A stretch of DNA of 59,383 bases from Henriciella sp. (GCA_012960415.1 DUBH01000066.1:7568-66950), one strand, 5' to 3'; shown: positions 1-9,495, counted from the stretch's first letter. Notes: generated from the sequence alone by a model not told the origin. Made by a program: numbers and translations.

Positions 1-297
1 GTAGCCGCATTGTGGAATGTCGAGCTCGACCCATGCCTGTTGCACCGGGTGGCTGCCATCTTCGGACAGACCCTCAATCGTGGTGATTTCCTCTTCGCCC
101 GAGAGCGCGCCGACCGGGTAGGTGCAGGAGCGGACAGGCTGGCCATCAATGTGGATCGTGCACGTGCCGCACTGGGCGATACCGCATCCATATTTGGCGC
201 CCGTTAGTCCCAGATGTTCACGCAGCACCCAGAGAAGCGGTGTGTTCTCTTCTGCGTCGACGCTTACGGTTTGCCCGTTGACCTTGAGTTCTGCCAT
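1..297 (-). CDS. [2Fe-2S] subunit of a molybdopterin oxidoreductase (partial)
   Basis: The first 99 residues of a small iron-sulfur subunit of the xanthine dehydrogenase / isoquinoline 1-oxidoreductase class; the gene leaves the window at base 1. Seen: a plant-ferredoxin-type cluster motif CGIAQCGTC followed by a further Cys in RSCTYP, and the family phrase PQCGY at the edge, which normally begins the second cluster domain. In the family this subunit passes electrons from a molybdopterin-binding subunit; that partner is expected just outside the window, which is inference. The ATG at 297 has an AGGAGG ribosome binding site about 8 bases upstream. It lies 188 bp downstream of the 5-oxoprolinase on the same strand, so it may have its own promoter. 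Substrate cannot be told. Confidence 0.85.
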   Translation of the reverse strand, partial: MAELKVNGQTVSVDAEENTPLLWVLREHLGLTGAKYGCGIAQCGTCTIHIDGQPVRSCTYPVGALSGEEEITTIEGLSEDGSHPVQQAWVELDIPQCGY

Positions 298-485
298 GCG
301 CTGATCCTCCTCTCGCACTGCGAAAGACACCGGTTCGAAGCGATGGTCGCTTGCTGAGCGCGCGAGCCGACAAGTCAGGCATAGCCTTTGTCGCGATGGC
401 TGCGCCCCCCCTCATCCGGGCCTTAACATGGGTTAGACTAGTCCGCTTGGCTGTAGCCTGCCAGAGAGATGACCAAAAAAATCGA

Positions 486-3400
486 TCAATTCTGCTTGAA
501 GCGGCCAAAGCCACCACCGCCCGGCGTCTCGATCGTGATTGTATCACCCGCTTCCATCTCATCTGCGACGATGCCTTCAATAGCTTCGCGGCGGCCGTCG
601 GCCCGCACGATCCATTGACGTCCGCAGAGGGCGTCCCCTCCGCCTTCGAGGCCAAAAGGCGCGGTCTGTCGGGAAGAAGAGACCAGCGTGCAGACGGTGT
701 TCGACAGCGCGCGAATGGTGCGCACGACGCCGTCTCCGCCCGTGTGCTTGCCATCTCCGCCTGAGCCGCGCCGCAGAGAGAAGCGCTCAAGACGCAACGG
801 GTAGGTCATTTCCATGATTTCCGGATCGGTGATGCGCGTATTCGTCATATGCGTATGGACGCCGGACGTGCCGTTAAAGCCCGGGCCTGCGCCGCTACCG
901 CCGCAGATTGTCTCGTAATATTGGTAGTCATCATTGCCGAAGAGCAGATTGTTCATCGTGCCTTGTGCCGCCGCGCTGACGCCCATTGCGCCGAACAGCA
1001 CATTGCAGACCGCCTGACTGACTTCGGTATTGCCCGCCACAACAGCTGCACCATGCGACGGAGACAGGAAAGACCCCTCCGGTATCACCAGTTCCAGAGG
1101 CCGCATGCAGCCCTCATTCAGTGGCAACTCATCTGCCACGAGACAGCGAAACGCGTAGAGCACGGCGGAACGGCAAACGACTGGCGGCGCGTTGAAGTTG
1201 CCGGGGCGTTGCGGGCCTGTGCCAGTGAAATCGATTGTCGCTGACCGGGCCTGCCTGTCGACCTTGATCGAGACGCAGAGCGGCAGGCCATCATCCATCG
1301 TGATCTGCATCTCGCCGTCGCTCAGCCGGTCGATAACCCGGCGGACGCTCTCTTCGGCATTGTCGAGAACATGGCCTGCATAGGAGGCCACTCCCTCCCA
1401 ACCATACCGCTCTATCATGGCGAGCAGGTCCTTCGCGCCAGCGATATTGGCGGCCATCTGGGCGCGGAGGTCGGCGACATTCTGATCTGGCTTGCGGGCG
1501 GGCCACGGCGCATCGGCAAGCATTTGGCGCAAGGCGTCTTCGCGAAATTCGCCTTCGCTGAGCAGCAGGAAGTCATCAATAACGACACCTTCCTCTTCCA
1601 GTTTCGTTGCGCGTGCCGGGGTCGAGCCGGGCGTTAGCCCGCCAATGTCTGCGTGATGTCCGCGATTGGCGACAAAGAAGCGTATGTTCTTTCCGTCTTG
1701 GTCGAACACCGGCGCGATGACGGTGATGTCCGGCAGGTGCGTGCCGCCATTGAAGGGATTGTTGAGGCAGATCATGTCGCCCGGCTTCAGGCTCGCGCCG
1801 CGGCTTTTCAGGACGGTTCGAACGCTCTCGCCCATCGCGCCCAGATGGACCGGCATGTGAGGCGCGTTGGCAAGGAGGCGGCCCTGCTCGTCAAAGACCG
1901 CGCACGAGAAATCCAGTCGCTCCTTGATGTTCACGCTGGTCGCTGTGTCACGCAGTACCGCGCCCATACGCTCAGCGATCGCCATAAACATGTTGTTGAA
2001 CAGTGACAGCAGCACCGGGTCTGGCGTGTCTGTAGCCTCGACCAGCTCTCGCCGTGCGGCGCCGCTCCTCTGCATGATGATTTCTCTGCCCCGCGCGACA
2101 CTTGCCGACCAGCCAGCGTCAATGACGGTTGTGCCGGTCTCTTCTGCGATGAGGGCAGGGCCATCGATATGCTGGCCTGGTGACAGGGCGGCACGCGCAA
2201 TCATTGGCGCATCAACCTCTTCGCCGCGGCTCCAGAGCTTTACGGTGTTCTGTTCGCTAGGCTCGCTGGTCGCTTCTGGCGGTGCGCTCTCAAAAGCGGG
2301 GGCGGGGCGACGCGCCTCGCAAGTGAGAGATTCGAGGACCATTTGGCGCCCGGTGGTTCTGAAGCCGAAACGTGCTTCGTGAAGCGTCTCGAAGGCCTCA
2401 CACATCGCGCCCAACTCGCCAAACTTTACGGGCAGGCTGGTATCGGTCCCGGCGTAGCGGATTGCTGCGCTGACGGTCCATGAAAGCTCGCCGGCGCCGA
2501 GCCTTGCGCGCTGCTGGTCTTTCAGGCCTTCGATCCGCTCGTGAGCGCGCTCGAGCGACTCGTCATTGAGCGTTTCTTCGACGGAGGCCCGGGCAATATC
2601 GATTTCATCTGAGAGGCCGATGCCAAGCGCTGACAGGACGCCTGCCAGCGGGTGGATAATGACGGTCTGTATGTCGAGCTCGTCTGCGACGAGACAGGCA
2701 TGCTGACCGCCAGCGCCGCCGAACGCCTGAAGCGCAAAATCGGCAGGGTCGCGGCCTTTTTCCAGCGTCACCTTACGGATCGCGCGGGCCATGTTGGCAA
2801 CTGCGATCTGGAGGAAACCGGCTGCGAGCTCCTCGGCGGATCGGTCGAGCCCCGTCTCTGCCTCAACCTCGCGCGCCATCTGATCGAAGCCGTTCCGCAC
2901 GGCGTCGAGGTCCAGCGGCTGATCCTGCTTTGGCCCGAAAACGGGCGGAAATGCGCTTGGCTGGATGCGGCCGAGCAGGATGTTAGCGTCAGTGACGGTC
3001 AGCGGGCCGCCGCGTCTGTAGGCTGCAGGCCCCGGATTTGCGCCTGCGCTTTGCGGGCCTGCCTGCAGCTGTCCCTGATCGAAGCGAAGGACTGATCCTC
3101 CGCCTGCCGCGACGGTGTGAATGTCCATCATGGGAACGCGTAGCGGCGCACCGGCGACTTCGGTTTCAGTGACGCGCTCAAACTGACCATCATAGACAGA
3201 GATGTCGGTCGATGTGCCGCCCATGTCGAAGCCGATGATCCGGTCATGGCCGAGCAGGGCGGCGGTCTTTGCTGCGCCAACGACGCCGCCTGCAGGGCCT
3301 GAGAGGACCGCATCACGTCCCCGGAAGCGGCTCGCCTCCATCAGGCCGCCATTTGACTGCATGAAGTGGAGGGATGTGTCGCCGAGACGGCTGGCGACCT

Positions 3401-4070
3401 GATCGACATAGCGCTGCAGGACCGGGGTGAGGTAAGCGTCGGCTACGGCGGTGGCAGAGCGGGCGACATAGCCGGCCAGCGGGTCGGCTTCATGGCTGAG
3501 CGTAACCGTCTCGAACCCGGCCTGCCGGGCAAGCGCGCCGACCTGCTTTTCAAGGTCAGGGTGTTTCCACGCATGAAGCAGAGAAACCGCGCAGGTCTCG
3601 AGGCCGCGCTGGCGCGCCTCTGACAGGGCATCCGCGACGGTCTTCTCATCCAGCGGCTGCAGGAAGTCGCCATTTAGGTCGATACGCGCGGCGACTTCGA
3701 GGACGTCGTCATTGAGCGGGGCAGGGCGCTGGATATCAAGGTCGAACAGACGCGGTCTCGACTGGCGGCCTATGACCAACAGGTCGCCGAACCCCTCATT
3801 AACCACAAAGAGGGTCGGCGCGCCTTTCCTCTCCAGAAGCGCATTGGTGGCAACTGTCGTGCCCATGCGCACCTGGTCGATTTCATGGAAGGGGAGCGGC
3901 TGTCCTTCCGGCGCATTGAGTGAGCGCCGGATGCCCTCGATGGCCGCATCCTGATAGGCGCCGGGGTTTTCGCTGAGGAGCTTCAGAAGCTCATAGCGTC
4001 CGTCAGGTGTGCGGGCGACGATGTCGGTAAACGTGCCGCCCCGATCGATCCAGAACTGCCAGCCGCTCAT
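486..4070 (-). CDS. 5-oxoprolinase (ATP-hydrolysing), HyuA-HyuB fusion
   Basis: A protein of 1194 residues with both hydantoinase/oxoprolinase halves in one chain. The N-terminal IDRGGTFTDIVA motif and the following residues resemble eukaryotic OPLAH closely; the HyuA-like half holds GFDMGGTSTDIS, and the HyuB-like half holds the GGSGAGPGFNGTSGVHTHMT region and a Gly-rich end. OPLAH enzymes open 5-oxoproline (pyroglutamate) to glutamate with ATP, in the cytoplasm. Length matches the fused family (about 1200-1290). The start at 4070 overlaps the stop of the upstream Nramp-like gene as ATGA, which points to translational coupling; a start 10 codons earlier is possible but less likely. A related hydantoin or other cyclic-amide substrate cannot be excluded. 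Confidence 0.88.
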   Translation of the reverse strand: MSGWQFWIDRGGTFTDIVARTPDGRYELLKLLSENPGAYQDAAIEGIRRSLNAPEGQPLPFHEIDQVRMGTTVATNALLERKGAPTLFVVNEGFGDLLVIGRQSRPRLFDLDIQRPAPLNDDVLEVAARIDLNGDFLQPLDEKTVADALSEARQRGLETCAVSLLHAWKHPDLEKQVGALARQAGFETVTLSHEADPLAGYVARSATAVADAYLTPVLQRYVDQVASRLGDTSLHFMQSNGGLMEASRFRGRDAVLSGPAGGVVGAAKTAALLGHDRIIGFDMGGTSTDISVYDGQFERVTETEVAGAPLRVPMMDIHTVAAGGGSVLRFDQGQLQAGPQSAGANPGPAAYRRGGPLTVTDANILLGRIQPSAFPPVFGPKQDQPLDLDAVRNGFDQMAREVEAETGLDRSAEELAAGFLQIAVANMARAIRKVTLEKGRDPADFALQAFGGAGGQHACLVADELDIQTVIIHPLAGVLSALGIGLSDEIDIARASVEETLNDESLERAHERIEGLKDQQRARLGAGELSWTVSAAIRYAGTDTSLPVKFGELGAMCEAFETLHEARFGFRTTGRQMVLESLTCEARRPAPAFESAPPEATSEPSEQNTVKLWSRGEEVDAPMIARAALSPGQHIDGPALIAEETGTTVIDAGWSASVARGREIIMQRSGAARRELVEATDTPDPVLLSLFNNMFMAIAERMGAVLRDTATSVNIKERLDFSCAVFDEQGRLLANAPHMPVHLGAMGESVRTVLKSRGASLKPGDMICLNNPFNGGTHLPDITVIAPVFDQDGKNIRFFVANRGHHADIGGLTPGSTPARATKLEEEGVVIDDFLLLSEGEFREDALRQMLADAPWPARKPDQNVADLRAQMAANIAGAKDLLAMIERYGWEGVASYAGHVLDNAEESVRRVIDRLSDGEMQITMDDGLPLCVSIKVDRQARSATIDFTGTGPQRPGNFNAPPVVCRSAVLYAFRCLVADELPLNEGCMRPLELVIPEGSFLSPSHGAAVVAGNTEVSQAVCNVLFGAMGVSAAAQGTMNNLLFGNDDYQYYETICGGSGAGPGFNGTSGVHTHMTNTRITDPEIMEMTYPLRLERFSLRRGSGGDGKHTGGDGVVRTIRALSNTVCTLVSSSRQTAPFGLEGGGDALCGRQWIVRADGRREAIEGIVADEMEAGDTITIETPGGGGFGRFKQN

Positions 4071-5278
4071 GCGCCAAACACCGTGCTGAGGGCTCTCCAT
4101 ATGCCGCGAAGACCGATCAAGAGCGTGATCAGGATGACCAGTCCGCCCGCAATGTTGGCAGCAAGCCCGTTTACGCTGTCGCCGAGCAGTGCCTTGCGGT
4201 TCATCACATAGAGGAGAAACACTGCGATAATCGGCAGGAGTAGCCCATTGGCAGCCTGCGCGGTCACAATCAGGGAGACCGCGTCGATGCCGAGCAGCGA
4301 GATGGCTGCGCCGATGGCGACGATGGTCAGGGCGATGGCGCGGAAGCGTCCAGTTTGCCCGCTTTCCGATTTGGCCGGAAACATCTCGGTGATCGCGTAG
4401 GCGGTCGCCATCGGCGCGGTGATGGCTGAGGTGAGGCCGGCCGCAAAGAGGCCGATGCCAACGAGATAGCGCGCCGCCGGGCCAAAAGCTGGTTCAAGGG
4501 CAATCGCCATGTCGCGAGCATTGCTGACCTCCATGCCCGCCACGAACAGGCTGCCTGCCGCGGTCGACAGGATCAGGATGGAGACAAGCCCGCCGAGCCC
4601 GATGGAGATGGCAGAGTCGCGCCGTGCCTCGCTGAGTTTGCTGGCATCGGCCCAGTGATTGCGCGCCGCTGCGGCATGCAGGAACAGGTTGTAGGGGACG
4701 ATGGTCGTGCCGATCAGCGCAACTGCGGTGAGCTGCGCGCTTTCCGGTATGGATGGCACAAGGCCCGCCGCGAACGTAGAAAGGTCCGGGCGCACCAGAA
4801 TGGCAGAGATGATGAATGCAAGGCTCATCACGAGGACGAGCCCGATCAGGATGCGCTCGATGGGCTTGTAGGCGCCGATCAGCAATACGCCCGCCGCCAC
4901 AATGGCGAGACCAGCGACGAGCAGGCGCCGCGTGCCCTCTCCAAGAAGCGCTTCCAGCCCCATAACGCCGCCAGCGAGGTTGCCGCCTTCATAGGCCGCA
5001 TTACCGACGCCGATGGCGAGCAATACCAGGATCGCTGCGCCCACCTTGCCGATGGGGCCGCTGACGCTGGCCATCAGCGCTTCGCCGAGACCGCGCCGGG
5101 CCCCCGCACCCAGCCGCGCCGCCATGTCCTGCAGCACGATTGTGGCAAGCGTCGCAAAGACCAGCGCCCAGACGAGCGCATGGCCGAAACTCGCCCCGGC
5201 AACGGTGCAGGCGGTGACGGTGCCCGGCCCGATAAAGGCGGCGGCGACAAGTGCGCCCGGCCCGAAGGAAAGTTTCAT
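4067..5278 (-). CDS. Nramp-family membrane transporter with non-canonical metal motifs
   Basis: A 403-residue polytopic membrane protein, hydrophobic along its whole length, with the Nramp fold signature near the N-terminus (AAFIGPGTVTAC). Canonical MntH/Nramp metal transporters have DPGN in TM1 and A-x-M-P-H in TM6; here TM1 reads GPGT and TM6 reads TIVPYN, so the Asp, Asn, Met and His normally tied to Mn/Fe binding are not conserved. The gene overlaps the 5-oxoprolinase by 4 bp. In Bacillus subtilis the Nramp-like ycsG lies in the pxpABC (5-oxoprolinase) operon, so a role in pyroglutamate or related import is a reasonable inference. The start at 5278 gives the usual short Nramp N-terminus; its ribosome binding site is weak. 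Confidence 0.8.
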   Translation of the reverse strand: MKLSFGPGALVAAAFIGPGTVTACTVAGASFGHALVWALVFATLATIVLQDMAARLGAGARRGLGEALMASVSGPIGKVGAAILVLLAIGVGNAAYEGGNLAGGVMGLEALLGEGTRRLLVAGLAIVAAGVLLIGAYKPIERILIGLVLVMSLAFIISAILVRPDLSTFAAGLVPSIPESAQLTAVALIGTTIVPYNLFLHAAAARNHWADASKLSEARRDSAISIGLGGLVSILILSTAAGSLFVAGMEVSNARDMAIALEPAFGPAARYLVGIGLFAAGLTSAITAPMATAYAITEMFPAKSESGQTGRFRAIALTIVAIGAAISLLGIDAVSLIVTAQAANGLLLPIIAVFLLYVMNRKALLGDSVNGLAANIAGGLVILITLLIGLRGIWRALSTVFGA

Positions 5279-5359
5279 GTCGTGCCCCGCAGCGTCATGG
5301 CGCAGAGCCTGCACGGAGCGGCCTGATTTGTCGATATGGCGCTAGAGTGCCAGCCGGTT

Positions 5360-6109
5360 CTAGCTGCCGCCGTCGACGCGCAGGATCGTGCCCGTCGTAA
5401 AGCTTGATGCGTCGCTCGCAAGGCAGAGCGCGGCGGTGACGATCTCTTCGGGATTGCCGGGACGGCCGAGCGCATTGTCAGCCGACTGACGCATCTCTTC
5501 GGGCCACGCCTTTGAAATGTCTGTCAGGAACGGGCCTGCAGAGATCGTATTCACGCGCACTTTCGGTCCGTACTCGCGGGCAAAGGAGACCGTCATCGCG
5601 TTCAGCGCCGCCTTTGCGCCGCTATAGGGAACGACCTGTGGCAGGGGCATAAGCGCACCGGTCGACGAGATGTTGATGATCGACCCGCCATCTCCATCGG
5701 CCATGCGCTTGCCGATCTTCGCGCCGATCCTGAACGGACCCTTGAAGTTGAGGTTCAGCACACTGTCGAAAAGGCTTTCCTCAACCTCATGGCTTGGGAC
5801 GCGCGGGCTCATGCCTGCATTGTTGATGAGGATGTCGATCTTGCCGAACGCCTCGTACGCCTTCTCGATCATGGGATCGATCTCTTCCCATTTGCCGCAA
5901 TGAGCACTCAGGGCGAGTGCCTTGCGTCCGAGACTGCGGACCTCTTCGGCGACCTCTTCGCAGGCATCGAGTTTGCGGCTGACGATGATCGTATCGGCGC
6001 CCTGTTCGGCAAAAGCCTTCACCATCTGATAGCCAAGCCCGCGGCTGCCGCCGGTCACCAGAACCGTCTTGCCGGTGAAATCGAAAAGCCTGCTTGCGAG
6101 GTCTGCCAT
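5360..6109 (-). CDS. SDR family oxidoreductase
   Basis: A classical short-chain dehydrogenase/reductase of 249 residues. Seen: the NAD(P)-binding TGGSRGLG motif at residues 19-26, NNAG, the active-site Ser in ISSTG, the YSGAK catalytic Tyr/Lys and a C-terminal LRVDGG, as in FabG-like enzymes. These enzymes reduce or oxidise a carbonyl/alcohol pair with NAD(P)H in the cytosol; the substrate cannot be read from sequence. The start at 6109 is chosen because it has a GGGAGA ribosome binding site and gives the normal N-terminus; upstream in-frame codons encode no recognisable sequence. It is first in a minus-strand run with the Nramp-like and 5-oxoprolinase genes (81-bp gap) and is divergent from the metalloprotease. 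Confidence 0.85.
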   Translation of the reverse strand: MADLASRLFDFTGKTVLVTGGSRGLGYQMVKAFAEQGADTIIVSRKLDACEEVAEEVRSLGRKALALSAHCGKWEEIDPMIEKAYEAFGKIDILINNAGMSPRVPSHEVEESLFDSVLNLNFKGPFRIGAKIGKRMADGDGGSIINISSTGALMPLPQVVPYSGAKAALNAMTVSFAREYGPKVRVNTISAGPFLTDISKAWPEEMRQSADNALGRPGNPEEIVTAALCLASDASSFTTGTILRVDGGS

Positions 6110-6256
6110 CTGCTCTGTCTCCCTGTGTTTCGCTGCAAGTTTGCAGGAAGGCTCGCGCATGACAATCTGCCGGGGCGCTTTCCCGCGCGGCATGCGCTCG
6201 ACATCTCATCGCCAATGACCTTAGGGTCTGGCGACCAGCCAGAAGGAGACCGCCCG

Positions 6257-8650
6257 TTGCGCCAGATTTTGACCGGATTACTCGCAGTTCTGATACTTGT
6301 CCTGTCGCCGCCATCGGGCGCGCAGACGGGCGAAAGCAGTGGTTTCTTTGATCTGGCGATCAATGATGAGAACAAGGTGATCGCGACACTGCCGGCACTC
6401 GGTGAAGACGGCGTCATACTGCGGATGATCCATGCCGTCAGACTGAAGGCAGGTCTTGGGTCCAACCCCGTCGGTCTTGACCGGGGATGGGGCTCCAGCG
6501 GCGAAATCCTCGTCTTCCGCAAAATCGGCAACCGGGTCGTCTTGGAGGTCGAGAACCAGACCTACAGGGCCAACCCTGACAATCCGCTGGAAGCGCGGGC
6601 GGTGGCTGAGAGCTTCGCAAATTCCTTCGTCGCGGCTGCAGACATCACATCTCAGGATGCGGGCTCGGTTTCCTTCGACCTGACCGGCTTTCTGACCGGC
6701 GACCGGCTGAACCTCGTCCAGCACCTGAAGGATGCCGGCCAGGGCACGTTCAGCCTGAAAGAGGATCGCTCAATGGTCGATCCCGAAGGTATCCTGGCCT
6801 TCCCGGACAATGTCGAAATCGACGTTTTCCTGACGCTATCGAGCAGCGATCCGGGGCGTGAAGTAGCGACGACGGCCGCGAACGGGACCGACGTAACGCT
6901 GGTCCAGCATCACTCCTTCGTGCGCCTTCCTGAAGCAGGATATACGCCAATCAAGTCAGATCCGCGTGCCGGTGTGATCGATCAGGTCCATTTCGATTAT
7001 AGCGCAGGCCTTGCAGAGCCGGTCGTGACGCGTCTCGCCCGGCGCTACCGCCTACAGAAGAACGAAGCAGGCGAGACAATCAATCCGATCGTCTTCTACA
7101 TCGATAGCGGCGCGCCACCGCAGATACAGGACGCGCTTCTGGACGGCGCCCGCTGGTGGGGTGATGCGTTCGCTGCGGCAGGCTACCCTGATGGATACCG
7201 CGTCGAAATTCTGCCCGAAGACTCGCATCCACTCGATATCCGCTACAATGTCGTCCAATGGGTGCACCGTCAGACGCGTGGTTGGTCTTATGGCGGCGGC
7301 ATTTCCGACCCGCGCACTGGTGAGATGCTGAAGGGGCATGTCATTCTTGGTTCGCTGCGCGTGCGTCAGGACCGGATGATCTTTGAAGGTCTTACTGGAA
7401 CTGCAGAGACGGGGACGGGATCTGAAACCGACCCTGTCGAGCTTGCCCTTGCACGCATCCGCCAGCTTTCAGCGCATGAAATCGGCCACGCCCTCGGCTT
7501 CCAGCACAATTTTGCGGCCAGTACTTATGGCAAAGGCTCTGTCATGGACTATCCGGCCCCTGATGTCCGGGTCCGACGCGGCGCGCTGGACTTCAGCAAC
7601 GTCTACGGAGTTGGTATCGGTAGCTGGGACAAGTTCACGGCGATGTGGCTCTATGGTGACCTGACCGAGGAGGAGCGCGATGACCTCGTCCTAGAGGCGC
7701 GGTCCAATGGCCTCATCTATGTCGCCGATCAGGATGCGCGTAGTGCGTCGACGGGCCACCCCCTTGGCAATATTTGGGACAATGGGCGAGACCCGGTCGC
7801 CGCGCTCCGTGAGACGCTAGAAATCAGGCGCATTGCACTGGAGAATTTCGGCGAGGACCGCGTGCAGCAGGGCCAGCCCCTGTCTGATCTCAACGATGTA
7901 ATCGTGCCCATCTACCTCTATCATCGCTATCAGACGGCCGCCGCAGCGAAGCTCGTCGGCGGTATGAGCTTCAACTACGGAAAGCGGGGCGATGGTCAGC
8001 CTGCGGCAGAAATCGTTTCGCCGGAACGCCAGCTTGAGGCACTGGATGTGCTTCTGGAAACAGTCTCACCGTCGCGCCTTGATCTCAGCGATGAGGTTCT
8101 CAACCTGCTGACGCCGGGCATGGCGAACTATGCGCTGGCTGACTGGGACAGGGAGCGGTTTGCCGGGTCCGCAAGCCCAGCATTCGACCTGATCGCCGCA
8201 GCCGATACCGCCGCAGCGACGACATTCGGCATCCTTCTGGAACCCCATCGCGTCGCGCGCCTCATAGAGTTCAATCGCCGTGATCCTGAAAATCCGGGGG
8301 CGGGCGACATGCTCGCGCGCATCCAGCAGGCGGTGATGGCAACACCGAATTCGGCACGGACCCGGCCCATCGCTGAAGCCGTGCGGGCGCGTTACGCCTT
8401 CGCTCTGATGGGCCTCGCCGGCGCCGACACGACAGCGGCCGTAAAGGCGTCCGCTGCCGCTGGCTTGCGCGATCTTTCGCGGGCCCTTGATAGCAAGCGC
8501 GATCGTCATGCGATCTGGCTCAACGAGCGGATCGAGGATTTCCTCGACGCGCCGGCTGATATCGATCCGCCAGCCGTGACCGCCAAGGCGCTGCCACCGG
8601 GCGGGCCAATCGGTTACACGCCTTATGAGACCTGCTGGCACTGCGACTAG
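6257..8650 (+). CDS. Secreted zinc-dependent metalloprotease (DUF5117/DUF4953-like)
   Basis: An exported protein of 797 residues. It starts at a TTG codon: AAGGAG lies 8 bases upstream, and this start places a clean signal peptide (hydrophobic LLAVLILVL, then a likely cleavage after SGA) at the N-terminus. Upstream in-frame ATGs would put non-signal sequence in front. The zincin motif HEIGHALGFQH gives zinc ligands His407, His411 and His417 with Glu408 as catalytic base. The arrangement fits the large bacterial DUF5117/DUF4953 zinc-dependent peptidase family common in Caulobacterales and Sphingomonadales; natural substrates are not known to me. The chain ends in CWHCD, an unusual terminal CxxC. 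It converges with the PaaX-like gene after 3 bp. Confidence 0.85.
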   Translation: MRQILTGLLAVLILVLSPPSGAQTGESSGFFDLAINDENKVIATLPALGEDGVILRMIHAVRLKAGLGSNPVGLDRGWGSSGEILVFRKIGNRVVLEVENQTYRANPDNPLEARAVAESFANSFVAAADITSQDAGSVSFDLTGFLTGDRLNLVQHLKDAGQGTFSLKEDRSMVDPEGILAFPDNVEIDVFLTLSSSDPGREVATTAANGTDVTLVQHHSFVRLPEAGYTPIKSDPRAGVIDQVHFDYSAGLAEPVVTRLARRYRLQKNEAGETINPIVFYIDSGAPPQIQDALLDGARWWGDAFAAAGYPDGYRVEILPEDSHPLDIRYNVVQWVHRQTRGWSYGGGISDPRTGEMLKGHVILGSLRVRQDRMIFEGLTGTAETGTGSETDPVELALARIRQLSAHEIGHALGFQHNFAASTYGKGSVMDYPAPDVRVRRGALDFSNVYGVGIGSWDKFTAMWLYGDLTEEERDDLVLEARSNGLIYVADQDARSASTGHPLGNIWDNGRDPVAALRETLEIRRIALENFGEDRVQQGQPLSDLNDVIVPIYLYHRYQTAAAAKLVGGMSFNYGKRGDGQPAAEIVSPERQLEALDVLLETVSPSRLDLSDEVLNLLTPGMANYALADWDRERFAGSASPAFDLIAAADTAAATTFGILLEPHRVARLIEFNRRDPENPGAGDMLARIQQAVMATPNSARTRPIAEAVRARYAFALMGLAGADTTAAVKASAAAGLRDLSRALDSKRDRHAIWLNERIEDFLDAPADIDPPAVTAKALPPGGPIGYTPYETCWHCD

Positions 8651-8653
8651 GGC

Positions 8654-9466
8654 TCAGCCCGTCGCGAAGAAGGCCTGCCAGCTTTTCTGGCCGGCTTCAT
8701 TATACCTGCGCATGGTCTCGACCATGTTGAGGAACCCCTTCTGATCCGCAAGTTCTGGCGGCAGAAGCGGGTCATAGTTGATGAGGCGGATGACGGCCTG
8801 CCCGATGAGCAGGGACTCACGGGCAGCGTCCGGCACTGGAAGAGCGTTGAGCCGCTTGAGGCTGTCCTCCATGGCGCGTGTCGCCTCGACATAGGTTGCG
8901 GCAAGCTCATCAGCGGACCAGAGATCTGGCCAGGCGGACGCATCGGGCATTTCGATCGCATCAGCGTGCAGCAGCAGGATGTCTTCATCCGCGCCGATGG
9001 CGATCAGCTCTAACCGGTGCTCATCCAGAGGCTGTGACAGGTTCGCCGGACGCGCCCATACGCCTTCAGGCGTGCGTCGATAACCGGAAAGGCCCAATGC
9101 GCGCTCGCGGGCGGTGAGCTGCTTGCGGTCAGTCCGTCCGAGATGCTGGGTCAGCGCGATCAGCCAGCCGCCATCCCAACGCACGATCTTGCTGTCCACG
9201 TTCTGCCAGTCCTGCAACCGGCGCACGAGTGAGCGTGATTTTGGACCGGGCTGATAAAGGCCGCGCGACGGGCTTTCGAGCAGTCCGTCCTTGATGAGCC
9301 GGGTCACCGCGACGCGCAGGGTGGAGGCTTCGATATCGAAAAGGCTCGCCGCCTGGATGAGACGCGAAATTGTCTCCGGCTCGCTTCGGCGGCTCGAAAG
9401 CAGAGACAGCACCATGGCTCGGGCCGTCATGCTGCTTCTGTCGAGAGGTTTAAAATAATACGACAT
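8654..9466 (-). CDS. PaaX-like transcriptional regulator
   Basis: A protein of 270 residues with an N-terminal winged-helix region (about residues 15-75, including STLRVAVTRLIKDGLLE), a middle part and a C-terminal PaaX-type domain with LRxxNALPVPDA-like and LINYDPLLPPEL segments. PaaX proteins are GntR-like repressors that release DNA on binding an aryl-CoA or acyl-CoA; that ligand class is family knowledge, the ligand here is unknown. No phenylacetate genes are nearby. The gene is divergent from a fatty acid desaturase, and the shared 60-bp region holds a promoter and an inverted repeat, so the desaturase is the probable target. A start at 9430 (second Met) is possible and would free the whole inverted repeat from the coding region. 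Confidence 0.75.
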   Translation of the reverse strand: MSYYFKPLDRSSMTARAMVLSLLSSRRSEPETISRLIQAASLFDIEASTLRVAVTRLIKDGLLESPSRGLYQPGPKSRSLVRRLQDWQNVDSKIVRWDGGWLIALTQHLGRTDRKQLTARERALGLSGYRRTPEGVWARPANLSQPLDEHRLELIAIGADEDILLLHADAIEMPDASAWPDLWSADELAATYVEATRAMEDSLKRLNALPVPDAARESLLIGQAVIRLINYDPLLPPELADQKGFLNMVETMRRYNEAGQKSWQAFFATG

Positions 9467-9480
9467 TTGACAGAAGCTGC
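9431..9480. promoter_or_regulatory. Candidate operator: 12-bp inverted repeat
   Basis: Arms GCTGCTTCTGTC (9431-9442) and GACAGAAGCTGC (9469-9480) are inverted repeats with one mismatch in 12, separated by 26 bp. The right arm overlaps the -35 box of the desaturase promoter; the left arm spans the first codons of the PaaX-like gene. Binding by that regulator is inference. Confidence 0.45.
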
Positions 9481-9495
9481 TTATAAGTGTAATAA
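9467..9495 (+). promoter_or_regulatory. Near-consensus sigma-70-type promoter of the desaturase
   Basis: A perfect TTGACA at 9467-9472 and TAATAA at 9490-9495 are separated by exactly 17 bp, placing transcription start near 9502, about 25 bases before the desaturase ATG. It is the best promoter match noticed in the window. Confidence 0.7.
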
